A DNA stretch of 64,000 bases from the NCBI RefSeq assembly GCF_000007825.1, contig NC_004722.1, positions 3,450,501-3,514,500 of the forward strand, written 5' to 3'. Origin of the DNA: Bacillus cereus ATCC 14579 (GTDB lineage: Bacteria; Bacillota; Bacilli; Bacillales; Bacillaceae_G). Shown piece after piece: positions 35,001 through 43,262 of this stretch (positions are counted from its first letter, which is position 1; every line of letters starts with the position of its first letter). Both the position numbers and the translations under genes were made by a program. The notes beneath the pieces were generated by a model, which was not told where the DNA came from, ran no database searches, and saw only the letters and a program-made list of their open reading frames with translations.

Positions 35001-36233
35001 TTACAGCCTATATTCAGATACATTATTTCCTTTCCATTCATAATAATCTAAAATTCCTTCATAAATGGCTTCTGCTGCAATTTGTCTACCATTTTCCGTA
35101 GATAATTTACTGTAATCAATACCATTATCTATAAATGCCAGTTCTGTCAACACAGCTGGCATGTCATTTTCCCTTATAACATGAAGGTCTCCATGTTTAA
35201 CTCCTCTGTCTCGTGTTTGAAGTGCCTCTACTAAACGTGTTTGAATTTTTTCCGCTAAAACACGACTTTCTTCCACATGAGGATTTGTTTTTTCAGATTT
35301 AGAAGATTTATAGTAATATGTTTCTGTCCCTTTTGCATTACCATTAAAAGCATTTGCATGTACGCTTATAAAGATATCACCCCGATTTTTCTTAGCAAAT
35401 TTAACACGTTCCTGTAAAGAACTTTTTTGATCATGTCCTGGTCTATTATCAGATTGACGAGTTAATAAAACTGTAAATGGTGTATGCTTTTCAAGTAATT
35501 GTTGTAGACGTAAAGAAGTGTCTAGTACAATCTTACTTTCAGGTAATCCCTTTGTGGATTTCCCAGGATCTTCGCCCCCATGTCCAGGATCAATAATAAT
35601 TGTTTTGCTTTCTAATGGGTTTTTTTGACGATGTTGCATCATATCTGTTTTTGCAGTAAGTTGAGCAGCTTCAGCACGTGTTATAAATCTATTTGGTTGC
35701 CAACCGTTCTCAGTACCATTGGAAATTTTCAAACCGATTAAAATATTGGCATATTTTTCTCCCCAATGCCCTTTTAAATCTTCAAATTTAACCTGCTCAT
35801 TATGATTTGGTGTGCTTTGTAGTTTATATGCATTTACTAGCATCGTAGCCATAGCAGCGCGAGTTACTTTTCCGGATGGATTGAAGATTCCATTACCCTC
35901 ACCTTTAACAATACCAGCTTTTTCAGCAGCAGCAATATACGGAGTCGCCCAGTGGTTTTGTGAATCTGTAAATGATGGTTTTGCATTAGAGTCAATTTGT
36001 AGACCTAAAACTTTTGTCATAATTTTTGTAGCCGAAGCTCTGTCTAATGAGTCATTTGAACCGAAAGTTCCGTCTGGATAGCCATTCAATACCTGTTTAT
36101 CAACTAAATAATTAACGGATTTGTCCGCCCATGCAGGAACATCTGGGAACTTATGAGTATTTGCAAATGTATTAGATGAGTAGGATAATAGACTTCCAGC
36201 AAGAATTCCTGTAGCAATTAATTTGTATTTCAA
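35001..36233 (-). CDS. SLH-domain N-acetylmuramoyl-L-alanine amidase
   Basis: 410 residues. A signal peptide (MKYKLIATGILAGSLLSYSS, cleavage after NTFA) is followed by three S-layer homology domains (FPDVPAWADKSVNYLVDKQV, FTDSQNHWATPYIAAAEKAG, FEDLKGHWGEKYANILIGLK, about residues 28-205). These bind pyruvylated secondary cell wall polysaccharide. The C-terminal Amidase_3 domain has TIIIDPGHGGEDPG, SVHANAFNGNAKGTETYYY and VLTELAFIDN, which carry the zinc ligands and catalytic Glu. It cleaves the amide between MurNAc and the stem peptide. Its stop lies just beyond the hlyII control region, and the gene itself starts at 36233 with GAGGTG upstream. Confidence 0.94.
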   Translation of the reverse strand: MKYKLIATGILAGSLLSYSSNTFANTHKFPDVPAWADKSVNYLVDKQVLNGYPDGTFGSNDSLDRASATKIMTKVLGLQIDSNAKPSFTDSQNHWATPYIAAAEKAGIVKGEGNGIFNPSGKVTRAAMATMLVNAYKLQSTPNHNEQVKFEDLKGHWGEKYANILIGLKISNGTENGWQPNRFITRAEAAQLTAKTDMMQHRQKNPLESKTIIIDPGHGGEDPGKSTKGLPESKIVLDTSLRLQQLLEKHTPFTVLLTRQSDNRPGHDQKSSLQERVKFAKKNRGDIFISVHANAFNGNAKGTETYYYKSSKSEKTNPHVEESRVLAEKIQTRLVEALQTRDRGVKHGDLHVIRENDMPAVLTELAFIDNGIDYSKLSTENGRQIAAEAIYEGILDYYEWKGNNVSEYRL

Positions 36234-36861
36234 AATGTAACACCTCTATCAAGTTATTACAATTTGGTAAATATATCATTTATAATTAATCTTTAAATAA
36301 TACGACCTTGAATAAAGAATAGATTAAGTTCTTCGCATTACTATATAGCAGATAATGAATTTAAAATCGAACTATTACTCCAAAAATAATCCTCGGACAT
36401 ACACTTATAGATAGAGATTATTAAATATAATTACCAACATTGTGTAACGAGTATAGTTACTCATATATATGAGTGTCAATTAAAATAACCTTACACTTTT
36501 GTAAGATAATCACCTTAATAGTAAACCAAGTAATTATTAAATAATATAAATAGTTACTACATATAATAAAATAATAATATTAATTTTTGAACAAAAGCTA
36601 ATTATTTTGATAGAAAAACAACTTATAATAACCACATTTTTAACAATGCTTTTGAATCCTACTTTACTCTATAATTCTCTGTTATATCCCAACGTGAATG
36701 CTCCTATACTATAGTCAATTGCTGCAATGAATACTACAACTTATAATATTGTATTCCCTCAAAAAACATCTCTAGAAGCCACCTAAAGTAGCCTTTATTA
36801 ATACACCCACACAATCCATCTTTTCACTCCCTTAAGACATCCTCAAATTTTACAAGGAATG
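36234..36861. other. Gene-free stretch upstream of the amidase gene
   Basis: AT-rich. A few minus-strand codons around 36660-36720 look protein-like but no frame of useful length survives. No PlcR box is seen. Confidence 0.4.
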
Positions 36862-36890
36862 AAAAAAGAAGAGGGATACCTTCCCTCTTC
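36862..36890 (-). terminator. Rho-independent terminator, minus strand
   Basis: GAAGAGGGA pairs with TCCCTCTTC and is followed by TTTTTT on the minus strand. The only upstream candidate is the relic at 36977-37126. Confidence 0.75.
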
Positions 36891-36976
36891 ACCAAAAAAA
36901 TTAAAAAACACCTTAATTTATATCCCCTGCCCTTTACAATCTCACGTCTATTGATAGCCAGTTTAATTCTTCAATT

Positions 36977-37126
36977 CTATTTTCGTAGATCCATATATTC
37001 TTCTAAAGTCTGTTTTTGTTTATATATAGTTCTTAACAGAAAGACTGTATATCCTTCTATTTGTTTGACATCATTAAAATGCTCACAGATATAAATAAAT
37101 TCTATTCCTACATATAGATAAAAAAT
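36977..37126 (-). pseudogene. C-terminal relic of an unidentified gene
   Basis: The minus-strand frame reads IFYLYVGIEFIYICEHFNDV then KQIEGYTVFLLRTIYKQKQT and LEEYMDLRK before a TAG. Composition is protein-like, but a TAG closes the frame just upstream and there is no ATG, GTG or TTG start. The terminator downstream suggests it was once the end of a real gene. Confidence 0.4.
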
Positions 37127-37187
37127 CTAAAAATTTATATAATAAGATTAGAAGTGTAGCATATTATTATTGAAGGGTCTTGGTATA

Positions 37188-37442
37188 ATGCTAGGCATTA
37201 ATGTAAAAAAAACAAATGAAGAGTTAATTATTTCATGGCAATTGGCGGAGATTACAATTCCATTACGTGATGTGATTGAGGTTACCGAAGATGCTACCTA
37301 TGCTGGTGTTGAAGAAGTAGATGTAATACGTATTGGAACAGCTTATGGGACAACAGACCGTATTTTAATTAAAACAGTAAAACAAAATTATGTATTATTT
37401 ACTACAAATAAAGTTGCTATTTTAAATGCCATTCACGCTTAA
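37188..37442 (+). CDS. SunI/YnzG-like PH-domain protein
   Basis: 84 residues (MLGINVKKTNEELIISWQLA...). The sequence fits the small PH-like family that includes SunI, the membrane-linked immunity protein for sublancin. Conserved features are the ISWQLA strand, IPLRDVIEV and VDVIRIGTAYGTTDRILIKT. Unlike SunI itself, no membrane segment is visible, so a true immunity role is not established. The ATG at 37188 with GAAGGG upstream is preferred to the TTG at 37170. A shared terminator separates it from the convergent adhesin gene. No bacteriocin gene is seen nearby. Confidence 0.75.
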   Translation: MLGINVKKTNEELIISWQLAEITIPLRDVIEVTEDATYAGVEEVDVIRIGTAYGTTDRILIKTVKQNYVLFTTNKVAILNAIHA

Positions 37443-37470
37443 ATATAGGAGTCTTCTTGGCTAAAATGAT

Positions 37471-37516
37471 AAAAATAAGCACATCTTGTTATAAAAACAG
37501 ATGTGCTTATTTTTTA
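37471..37516. terminator. Bidirectional terminator
   Basis: AAAATAAGCACATCT pairs with AGATGTGCTTATTTT, flanked by A and T runs. It serves the SunI-like gene and the convergent adhesin gene. Confidence 0.9.
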
Positions 37517-37520
37517 ATTT

Positions 37521-40500
37521 CTATGCATTTTTACGTTTTAAGAAAATCACTCCACCAACAATTAACAGTAATGCTCCTGCAGCCATAGAGATCCAACTTG
37601 TAAGATTAGTACCTGTTTGCGGTAACCATCCAATTTTAGATTGAATTTCTTTCTTAAGTTGTGGTTGTTCTTTTACTTGCTCGTTAGGTTGCTCTGGTGT
37701 TGTCGTATTTTTACCTGAATTTGGCTGTTCTGGTTTTGGTTGTTCCGATTTTCCCTCTTTAAATTTCACTGTTTGTCCCTTATCTTCAATTTCAGCGTGA
37801 ATAGCTACTAATATATTATCTTGATACAGTTCTTCAAATACTACTACTTCTTTACCTTGTAATGCAGAAGCATTGAAAGTGAAGTCTAATGTGATAGAAC
37901 CATTCTTCTCTTTAGCAGTAAACTTAGATTCTACTGTTACTTCTTTACCATCAACTAATAATGGCTTGTTTGTTGCTTTATCCACTAGTTTACCTTTTAC
38001 TACGTACTCTTTACCCACGATTAAGTCTTTGTATTCCACTTTATCTTGGATTGTCACAGATTTAGAAGCATCTAACTCTTTAGAACCATCAGCTTTGTTT
38101 GTTGCTGTCGTTTTAATAAAAGGTTCTACAAATCGAACTGTTTGACCTACATCGTTAATGTCAGCATGAGTTGCAATTACTTGCCCTTCATGTAATAAGT
38201 CTTCGAACACAACTACTTCTCTTCCTTGCTGTTCAGCACCAACAAAAGTAAAGTCTAATGTTACAAAACCGTTCTTTTCTTTTGCAGTAAATTTAGTCTC
38301 AGCTGTTACTTCTTTACCATCAATTAGTAATGGTTTGTTAATAGCTTTGTTCATTAATTTTCCTTTTACAGTGTACTCTTTACCAACAACTAAGTTAGTG
38401 TACTCCACTTTATCCTGGATTGTGATAGAATCCTTTGAATGAATCTCTTTTCCACCATCAGCTTTGTTTGTTGCTGTCGTTTTTACTGATGGCTTAACGA
38501 ACTTAACTGTTTGACCTTTATCATTGATATCAGCATGTGTCGTAACAACTTTTCCGTCTTTCAATAACTCTTCGAATACTACTACTTCTTTTTCTTCTAA
38601 ACCAGTTGCATCAAAAGTGAAATCTAGTGTAATAGAACCATTTGCTTCTTTTGGTGTAAACTTCGTTTCAGCAGTTACTTCTTTACCATTTACAACTAAT
38701 GGTTTATTAGTCTCTTTATTCATTAATTTACCTTTTAAAGTATACTCTTTGCCTACTTGTAGGTCTTTGTATTCCACTTTATCTTGGATTGTTACAGACT
38801 TAGACGTGTGCATTTCTTTTGTACCATCTGTTTTATCAGTAGCTTTTGTTTCTATTGAAGGAATCTTTTCATCTTTGACAATGTGTTTAATGATTTGACC
38901 ATTCTCTTTAATTTCAAAAGAGAATGTTTCTTCATTTAATACATAACCTTTTGGTGCAACAGTTTCTTTATATGTGTATTTTCCAAATGGTAACTTTTCA
39001 AATTTAGCGATTCCTTTATCGTCTGTTTTTCCTTTTACTACTTCTTTTCCTGCTTCGTTATAAATCGTAAATTCTGCATTTGGAAGCTTGTTATTTCCAT
39101 CAGCTACATCTACCTTTGTAATTTCTAGATCACCTTTGATAAGATGATTAACTGCCAATAGCTCAATAATCTTTCCATGTTCCTTTATTTCGAACATAAT
39201 CGGTTCTTTAACAAGAACGTAACCATTTGGAGAAGCCTTTTCTACAAATGAATATTTACCATACGCTAAATCTTTGACGTTAATCTCACCATTTTTATCT
39301 GTCTTATATTCCCCAACTACTTTTCCACTTGCATCTTTTAGCTCGAATGCTGCACCTTCTAATTTTTTACTAATATCTTCATTATCTACTTTTAGTAATT
39401 TTACACTACCTTTCACTTCGGTATTTTCCACTGTAAAAGTAAGTGTTTTATTGTGCTCTTTAATTTCAAAAGGATACTTTGTTTTATTTCCAATATATCC
39501 ATTAGGTGTTTTTGTCTCTAAGAAATAATATTTACCATACGTAAGACCTTCAACGTTTGCAATTCCATTTTCTTTTGTTACTACTTTTTTCACTTCTTTT
39601 CCATCTTCAGTGAAGACTGTGAATTCAACATTTGGTAAAATCTTTCCTGAATCACTAAGCTTTTTAATTTCGATGCTACCTTTTACTTTGTTATTTACTA
39701 TTTGGACAGCTCCTGTTTCTCCTGTCTTAACTTCAATAGTTTGTGGTTTATCATCTGAAACATAGCCTGTTGGTGCTTTAATTTCTTTTAATGTGTAAGT
39801 ACCAATTGGTAAGTTGTTTAATTCTGCCATACCATCAGCACCAGTCGTGATTTTTCCGACTGATTCATTATTTACATTAAAGACCTCAAATACTGCACCA
39901 GCTAAAACTTCTCCATTTTCTCCAACCTTTTTAATTTTTAAAGAACCAGCTGCTTCCCAATTTACTGCAAGATCACTACTAAGCTTTTCTTCATTTCTCT
40001 CTAATAGTACTGTAGCATTCTGAACAGTATCCGTACCACGGTAAGCAATTGCTTGAACTTTAATTAAATTAGCAGCAACACTTAAATTAAATTCACCCGT
40101 TTTTGTATTCTTAGGAATTTGGATACGAAATTTTTCTCCAACTGAAAGCTGATCTTTCACTTCTCCATTTTCACTTACAATTCTAACTCCATTAGGTGCA
40201 TTTTTCGCTACTACCTTATAAGAACCACTCTTAGCATTTGTTTGTACTGAATATAGATTTGTTTCGAAGAATTCACCCTTTAATTCTGCTTTTTGCTTTT
40301 CAGCAGGAATCACATTCATAAAAACATCTTGAGTCTCTTCACTATTATTAGCATTACTAATAATAGCCTTAGCTGCTTTTTCAACATTTTTATTCTCATG
40401 TTTTAATTCATTTACATCGAGTTGACCTAATGCATTCCAAACCGCAAGTTGCGTTGCATAATGCGCTTCATTTTTATTAGCTACTCCCAGCTGTTCAGCA

Positions 40501-40802
40501 CTTTTTTGCGGGAAACCATTTAATAAGACTCTATATACTACATTATCTGTTTTCCCCATTTCAGGAAGATCTTCACCATTTGGTGATTTTAATCCAAGGG
40601 TTAAGCAATAAGCAATTTGACCACTTGAATTTTTAATCATTTCAGTGCGAATGTACTTACCTAGACTATTACTATAACTCCAGTCCATTGAATATTTCTC
40701 ATGCGTCATAACCTCTGCACTAGCCCTAGGTAAAAATACATTAAGGAATAATGCCAGTACTGATAATAATGTAAAAACTCTTATAATGACTTTCTTACCC
40801 AA
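37521..40802 (-). CDS. LPXTG-anchored adhesin: thioester domain, SpaA-type repeats, VaFE repeats
   Basis: About 1093 residues, translated from a TTG (40802) with GGGAGG 8 bases upstream. After the signal peptide (cleavage near ASAEV) comes a TQXA-type thioester domain: the reactive pair is the Cys in AYCLTLGLKSPNG and the Gln in HYATQLAVWNALGQ. Four SpaA/Cna-B prealbumin-like domains follow, beginning GSLKIKKV, GSIEIKKL, GSVKLLKV and GDLEITKV. Three VaFE repeats come next (each with VTIQDKVEY or ITIQDKVEY and EVVVFEELL or similar). A Pro/Gln-rich wall-spanning linker and LPQTG with a membrane segment and KRKNA tail close the protein. Sortase would anchor it to the wall. It probably binds host or surface amines covalently through the thioester. 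Confidence 0.95.
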   Translation of the reverse strand: MGKKVIIRVFTLLSVLALFLNVFLPRASAEVMTHEKYSMDWSYSNSLGKYIRTEMIKNSSGQIAYCLTLGLKSPNGEDLPEMGKTDNVVYRVLLNGFPQKSAEQLGVANKNEAHYATQLAVWNALGQLDVNELKHENKNVEKAAKAIISNANNSEETQDVFMNVIPAEKQKAELKGEFFETNLYSVQTNAKSGSYKVVAKNAPNGVRIVSENGEVKDQLSVGEKFRIQIPKNTKTGEFNLSVAANLIKVQAIAYRGTDTVQNATVLLERNEEKLSSDLAVNWEAAGSLKIKKVGENGEVLAGAVFEVFNVNNESVGKITTGADGMAELNNLPIGTYTLKEIKAPTGYVSDDKPQTIEVKTGETGAVQIVNNKVKGSIEIKKLSDSGKILPNVEFTVFTEDGKEVKKVVTKENGIANVEGLTYGKYYFLETKTPNGYIGNKTKYPFEIKEHNKTLTFTVENTEVKGSVKLLKVDNEDISKKLEGAAFELKDASGKVVGEYKTDKNGEINVKDLAYGKYSFVEKASPNGYVLVKEPIMFEIKEHGKIIELLAVNHLIKGDLEITKVDVADGNNKLPNAEFTIYNEAGKEVVKGKTDDKGIAKFEKLPFGKYTYKETVAPKGYVLNEETFSFEIKENGQIIKHIVKDEKIPSIETKATDKTDGTKEMHTSKSVTIQDKVEYKDLQVGKEYTLKGKLMNKETNKPLVVNGKEVTAETKFTPKEANGSITLDFTFDATGLEEKEVVVFEELLKDGKVVTTHADINDKGQTVKFVKPSVKTTATNKADGGKEIHSKDSITIQDKVEYTNLVVGKEYTVKGKLMNKAINKPLLIDGKEVTAETKFTAKEKNGFVTLDFTFVGAEQQGREVVVFEDLLHEGQVIATHADINDVGQTVRFVEPFIKTTATNKADGSKELDASKSVTIQDKVEYKDLIVGKEYVVKGKLVDKATNKPLLVDGKEVTVESKFTAKEKNGSITLDFTFNASALQGKEVVVFEELYQDNILVAIHAEIEDKGQTVKFKEGKSEQPKPEQPNSGKNTTTPEQPNEQVKEQPQLKKEIQSKIGWLPQTGTNLTSWISMAAGALLLIVGGVIFLKRKNA

Positions 40803-41183
40803 TTTTGTAACCTCCCTAGAATAAATTAATCCGAGTATATATCGCAATATCTAAAACATTCACGATCGACCCATTTATCATTATAAAACAATAAATTACA
40901 AATATTAAATAATTTTAATAAAATAGTCAAAAAATTTACACATTTTATTATTTATCAAGTTTTTTAACGAATTTACTATATACAAATTCTAAAACACGCC
41001 TACAATTTAAAAGACAAATATGTATGTTAAATATATAAATAGCAATTCCTTTACTCCAGTTATTAAGCTTTCCCCTATTAAAAATATCCTCTTCATTTTC
41101 TTGTTAACCTGAGTAACTTATACACCTCTTCTAATCTATTACACTCCTCCATTTAAATATAAAGGTGACTTCTCGTTCAAAGA
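40803..41183. other. Upstream region of the adhesin gene
   Basis: AT-rich, nothing recognised except the adhesin ribosome site at about 40810-40816. Confidence 0.4.
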
Positions 41184-41280
41184 ATAAAGTGAAACTTTAA
41201 TCCTCCCGATTCCCATCTAACTTCCTTGCTTTCATTGAATTTTTGGGCGGGAGTCTTACTGCCCCAAAATAGCGGAATAT
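41184..41280 (+). repeat. Dispersed hairpin repeat, copy 1
   Basis: Begins ATAAAGTGAAACTTTAATC and ends in the form with CTTACTGCCCCAAAATAGCGG. Related copies lie at 41737, 51813, 53559 and 57534. Probably a bcr-type repeat of the B. cereus group, though the exact class was not verifiable. Only 3 bp separate it from the PlcR box of the next gene. Confidence 0.7.
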
Positions 41281-41282
41281 AT

Positions 41283-41326
41283 TATGCAATATTGCATTTG
41301 ATAATCATTTTCACTGTAACTATAAT
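41283..41326 (+). promoter_or_regulatory. PlcR box and -10 of the secreted-protein gene at 41374
   Basis: TATGCAATATTGCATT (41283-41298) matches the PlcR consensus except its last base. TATAAT (41321-41326) follows after 22 nt. Transcription would start near 41333, 40 bp before the ATG. Confidence 0.75.
41299..41313. promoter_or_regulatory. Fur box between the PlcR box and the -10
   Basis: TGATAATCATTTTCA matches the 7-1-7 Fur box with one mismatch. It abuts the PlcR box and lies within the promoter, so Fur bound there would exclude RNA polymerase. Confidence 0.6.
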
Positions 41327-41373
41327 GATTACAGGGTTACTATTAATCCAATATTCTACATGGAGGTTTTATT

Positions 41374-41727
41374 ATGTTTAAAAAAATTATTGTATCTTCT
41401 ATGGCGCTTACTATGTTCGGTGGAGCTGCAACTATGCTAGAGGCACCTACTGCTCAAGCAGCTTCTTATAACTCAACGTCATCCTCTTACTTTGATGTCA
41501 CTCCTGAAGAGGCCGTGGCTTTCTATCAATCTCAAGACTATAAAAAATTAAAAGTATTTTTGGATGACTTTGAAGCAAGAAACCCTTATACTCCAGGTGG
41601 AGGCTACGCTCAAGGTAGTGTACGTATGCAAAAATTCAACGATGCTCTTAGAGATGCCAAATTAACAAATGTCTACCAAGAATTTATTAGAATCTCATAC
41701 TACAATCATTATCCAGAACCAAAATAA
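41374..41727 (+). CDS. Small secreted protein, predicted PlcR and Fur target
   Basis: 117 residues with a signal peptide (MFKKIIVSSMALTMFGGAAT, cleavage at AQA-AS near residue 30). The mature part of about 87 residues is helical (DVTPEEAVAFYQSQDYKKLK then VFLDDFEARN), with a Gly/Tyr-rich loop (PYTPGGGYAQGSVRM) and a C-terminal helix. It has no cysteine and no NEAT or other known haem motif. The GGAGG site is strong. A PlcR-box promoter overlapped by a Fur box precedes it, so it is predicted to be secreted at high cell density under iron limitation. Family not recognised. Confidence 0.8.
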   Translation: MFKKIIVSSMALTMFGGAATMLEAPTAQAASYNSTSSSYFDVTPEEAVAFYQSQDYKKLKVFLDDFEARNPYTPGGGYAQGSVRMQKFNDALRDAKLTNVYQEFIRISYYNHYPEPK

Positions 41728-41736
41728 TAACAACGG

Positions 41737-41830
41737 ATAAAGTGAAACTTTAATCAGTGGGGGTTTTGTTCATCCCCACTGATTATTAGTTGAACCAATC
41801 GGGCGTTTACTGGCAGTTGATGCGGGATTA
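41737..41830 (+). repeat. Dispersed hairpin repeat, copy 2
   Basis: ATAAAGTGAAACTTTAATC followed by a stem of AATCAGTGGGG with CCCCACTGATT, ending near GATGCGGGATTA. It begins 9 bp after the stop codon of the secreted-protein gene. The hairpin could end that transcript. Confidence 0.75.
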
Positions 41831-41889
41831 AATGTTTATTGTTTCTATAACTTAGCCTAATTTTAAATGTATAACCTAAAAATAATTAC

Positions 41890-41920
41890 TAAAAACCACT
41901 CATATAAGAGTGGTTTTTCT
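41890..41920 (+). terminator. Rho-independent terminator
   Basis: AAAAACCACTC pairs with GAGTGGTTTTT, about 170 bp after the secreted-protein gene and beyond the repeat. The remaining DNA to 42060 shows no supported gene. Confidence 0.75.
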
Positions 41921-42060
41921 ATTTCCCCATATCATTTAGCTGAATGTTACATCATCTTTATTTTAATATCTTTTATAGTAGACATTCTCTCGTTGACACA
42001 ATCTAGTAGGTTAGCAATGGGAATATCAAAATATATTTATAATTATTTTCTGTTTAATAG

Positions 42061-42105
42061 CAAAAAACGAACACCCTCTCCCAATTAGATAAGGTGCTCG
42101 TTTTC
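42061..42105 (-). terminator. Rho-independent terminator
   Basis: AAAACGAACACC pairs with GGTGCTCGTTTT, with a T run on the minus strand, downstream of the gene at 42190-42630. Confidence 0.8.
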
Positions 42106-42189
42106 ATTTTTATCGGTAATTCTCAATTCAATTTAGCTTCTTTCCAATAAGTAAAGATTAAATTAACTTAAAAACAAGGCGTTTTAAAT

Positions 42190-42630
42190 TTAATTCATAG
42201 ATCTTACTGAAACTTGGAATTGCCCCTTAGAACCATCATCATTTGAAACGTAAATTTTATATGTTCCATTCGGTAATGGAGATAAAGCATTCCGTACATT
42301 TGTAACATTAATTTGTTGTTCTCCAGGTTTTATATAACCACCAACAATTAGCTCTGTATTTGGACCTTTTACACTATATCCCATTGTATTTTGACCATTA
42401 TTTTTCATAGAGAAGCTTAAGTCAGTACTCCCATCATATACGAAAGAAGTTACAGCCTCACCACTATAATCCATTGTTTGAGTTAATAATAAGTCTGCAG
42501 AAACATGTTCAACTACATGAATTGGATCATTCGTTTTGTGCACTTCTTCAGCATAAGTATTATTCCCTAACACACCAAGTGTTAATGCTGAAACTACTCC
42601 ACAACTAAGCACTAGTTTATTTAACTTCAT
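42190..42630 (-). CDS. Small secreted protein, predicted PlcR target
   Basis: 146 residues. The signal peptide is MKLNKLVLSCGVVSALTLGV with cleavage after NTYA near residue 27. The mature domain looks like a beta-sandwich: DLSFSMKNNGQNTMGYSVKG, PNTELIVGGYIKPGEQQINV, NGTYKIYVSNDDGSKGQFQV. There is no anchor, so release into the medium is expected. The ribosome site AGGGGGAA is good. A PlcR box with a -10 lies upstream. Family not recognised, though the pattern recalls small extracellular Bacillus beta-proteins. Confidence 0.8.
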   Translation of the reverse strand: MKLNKLVLSCGVVSALTLGVLGNNTYAEEVHKTNDPIHVVEHVSADLLLTQTMDYSGEAVTSFVYDGSTDLSFSMKNNGQNTMGYSVKGPNTELIVGGYIKPGEQQINVTNVRNALSPLPNGTYKIYVSNDDGSKGQFQVSVRSMN

Positions 42631-42665
42631 TTTAAGTTCCCCCTTGATGTTTGTATTCTATTACC

Positions 42666-42709
42666 ATCATACATCCTTTTCCAAGTGCGTTTTTATGTAA
42701 TAATTCATA
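42666..42709 (-). promoter_or_regulatory. PlcR box and -10 of the secreted-protein gene at 42190-42630
   Basis: On the minus strand TATGAATTATTACATA (42709-42694) is a perfect PlcR box. TATGAT (42671-42666) follows after exactly 22 nt. The start would lie near 42658, 28 bp before the ATG. Confidence 0.8.
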
Positions 42710-43262
42710 TCTATAAACCTATATATCTTAACTTTCAACCTTAATAGTTATTGAGAAACCCACATAGATAAAGCTACAATATTACGCTTCATAAAAAACT
42801 TATAAATTTTAAAGTCTTTTTCTAACAAAGTTTTATACGATTAAGTACCAAAATACTCACATAAATAGCATTTCTATTTCAGATAAAATGTACTAATAAA
42901 ATTTTTCTAAAATTTCACTTTGTAATTTGATATATTCCATGTTAATATAACGAAGGCTACAAAACAGGAGTCACCACACATATCATTTTTACAGAATATT
43001 CATACTTAAAGAACCTTATTTTATCAGTAACTCAATCCCAATTTTACCTATACAAAAGTTATTTTATAATTTCATATGCACATAAATTTAAATAGATTTT
43101 TTATCTATTATTTTTTCCTATTTTCCTTATCGATTTTAATACGAGTAATATAACAGCACTTTTCAAGTACCCTTCCTTTTTTGATAAAAAGTCTACTAAT
43201 ACTAAACATCTTTGTCCAACTCATACATAATTCTACTTACAAACTATTGGAGATGCAAAACT
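42710..43262. other. Gene-free stretch
   Basis: AT-rich; nothing recognised beyond the ribosome site (GGAGATG) of the histidine kinase gene. Confidence 0.4.

Noticed and set aside
41867..42088. 73-codon plus-strand ORF between the two secreted-protein genes
   Set aside because: Contains two terminator hairpins and lacks a ribosome site.
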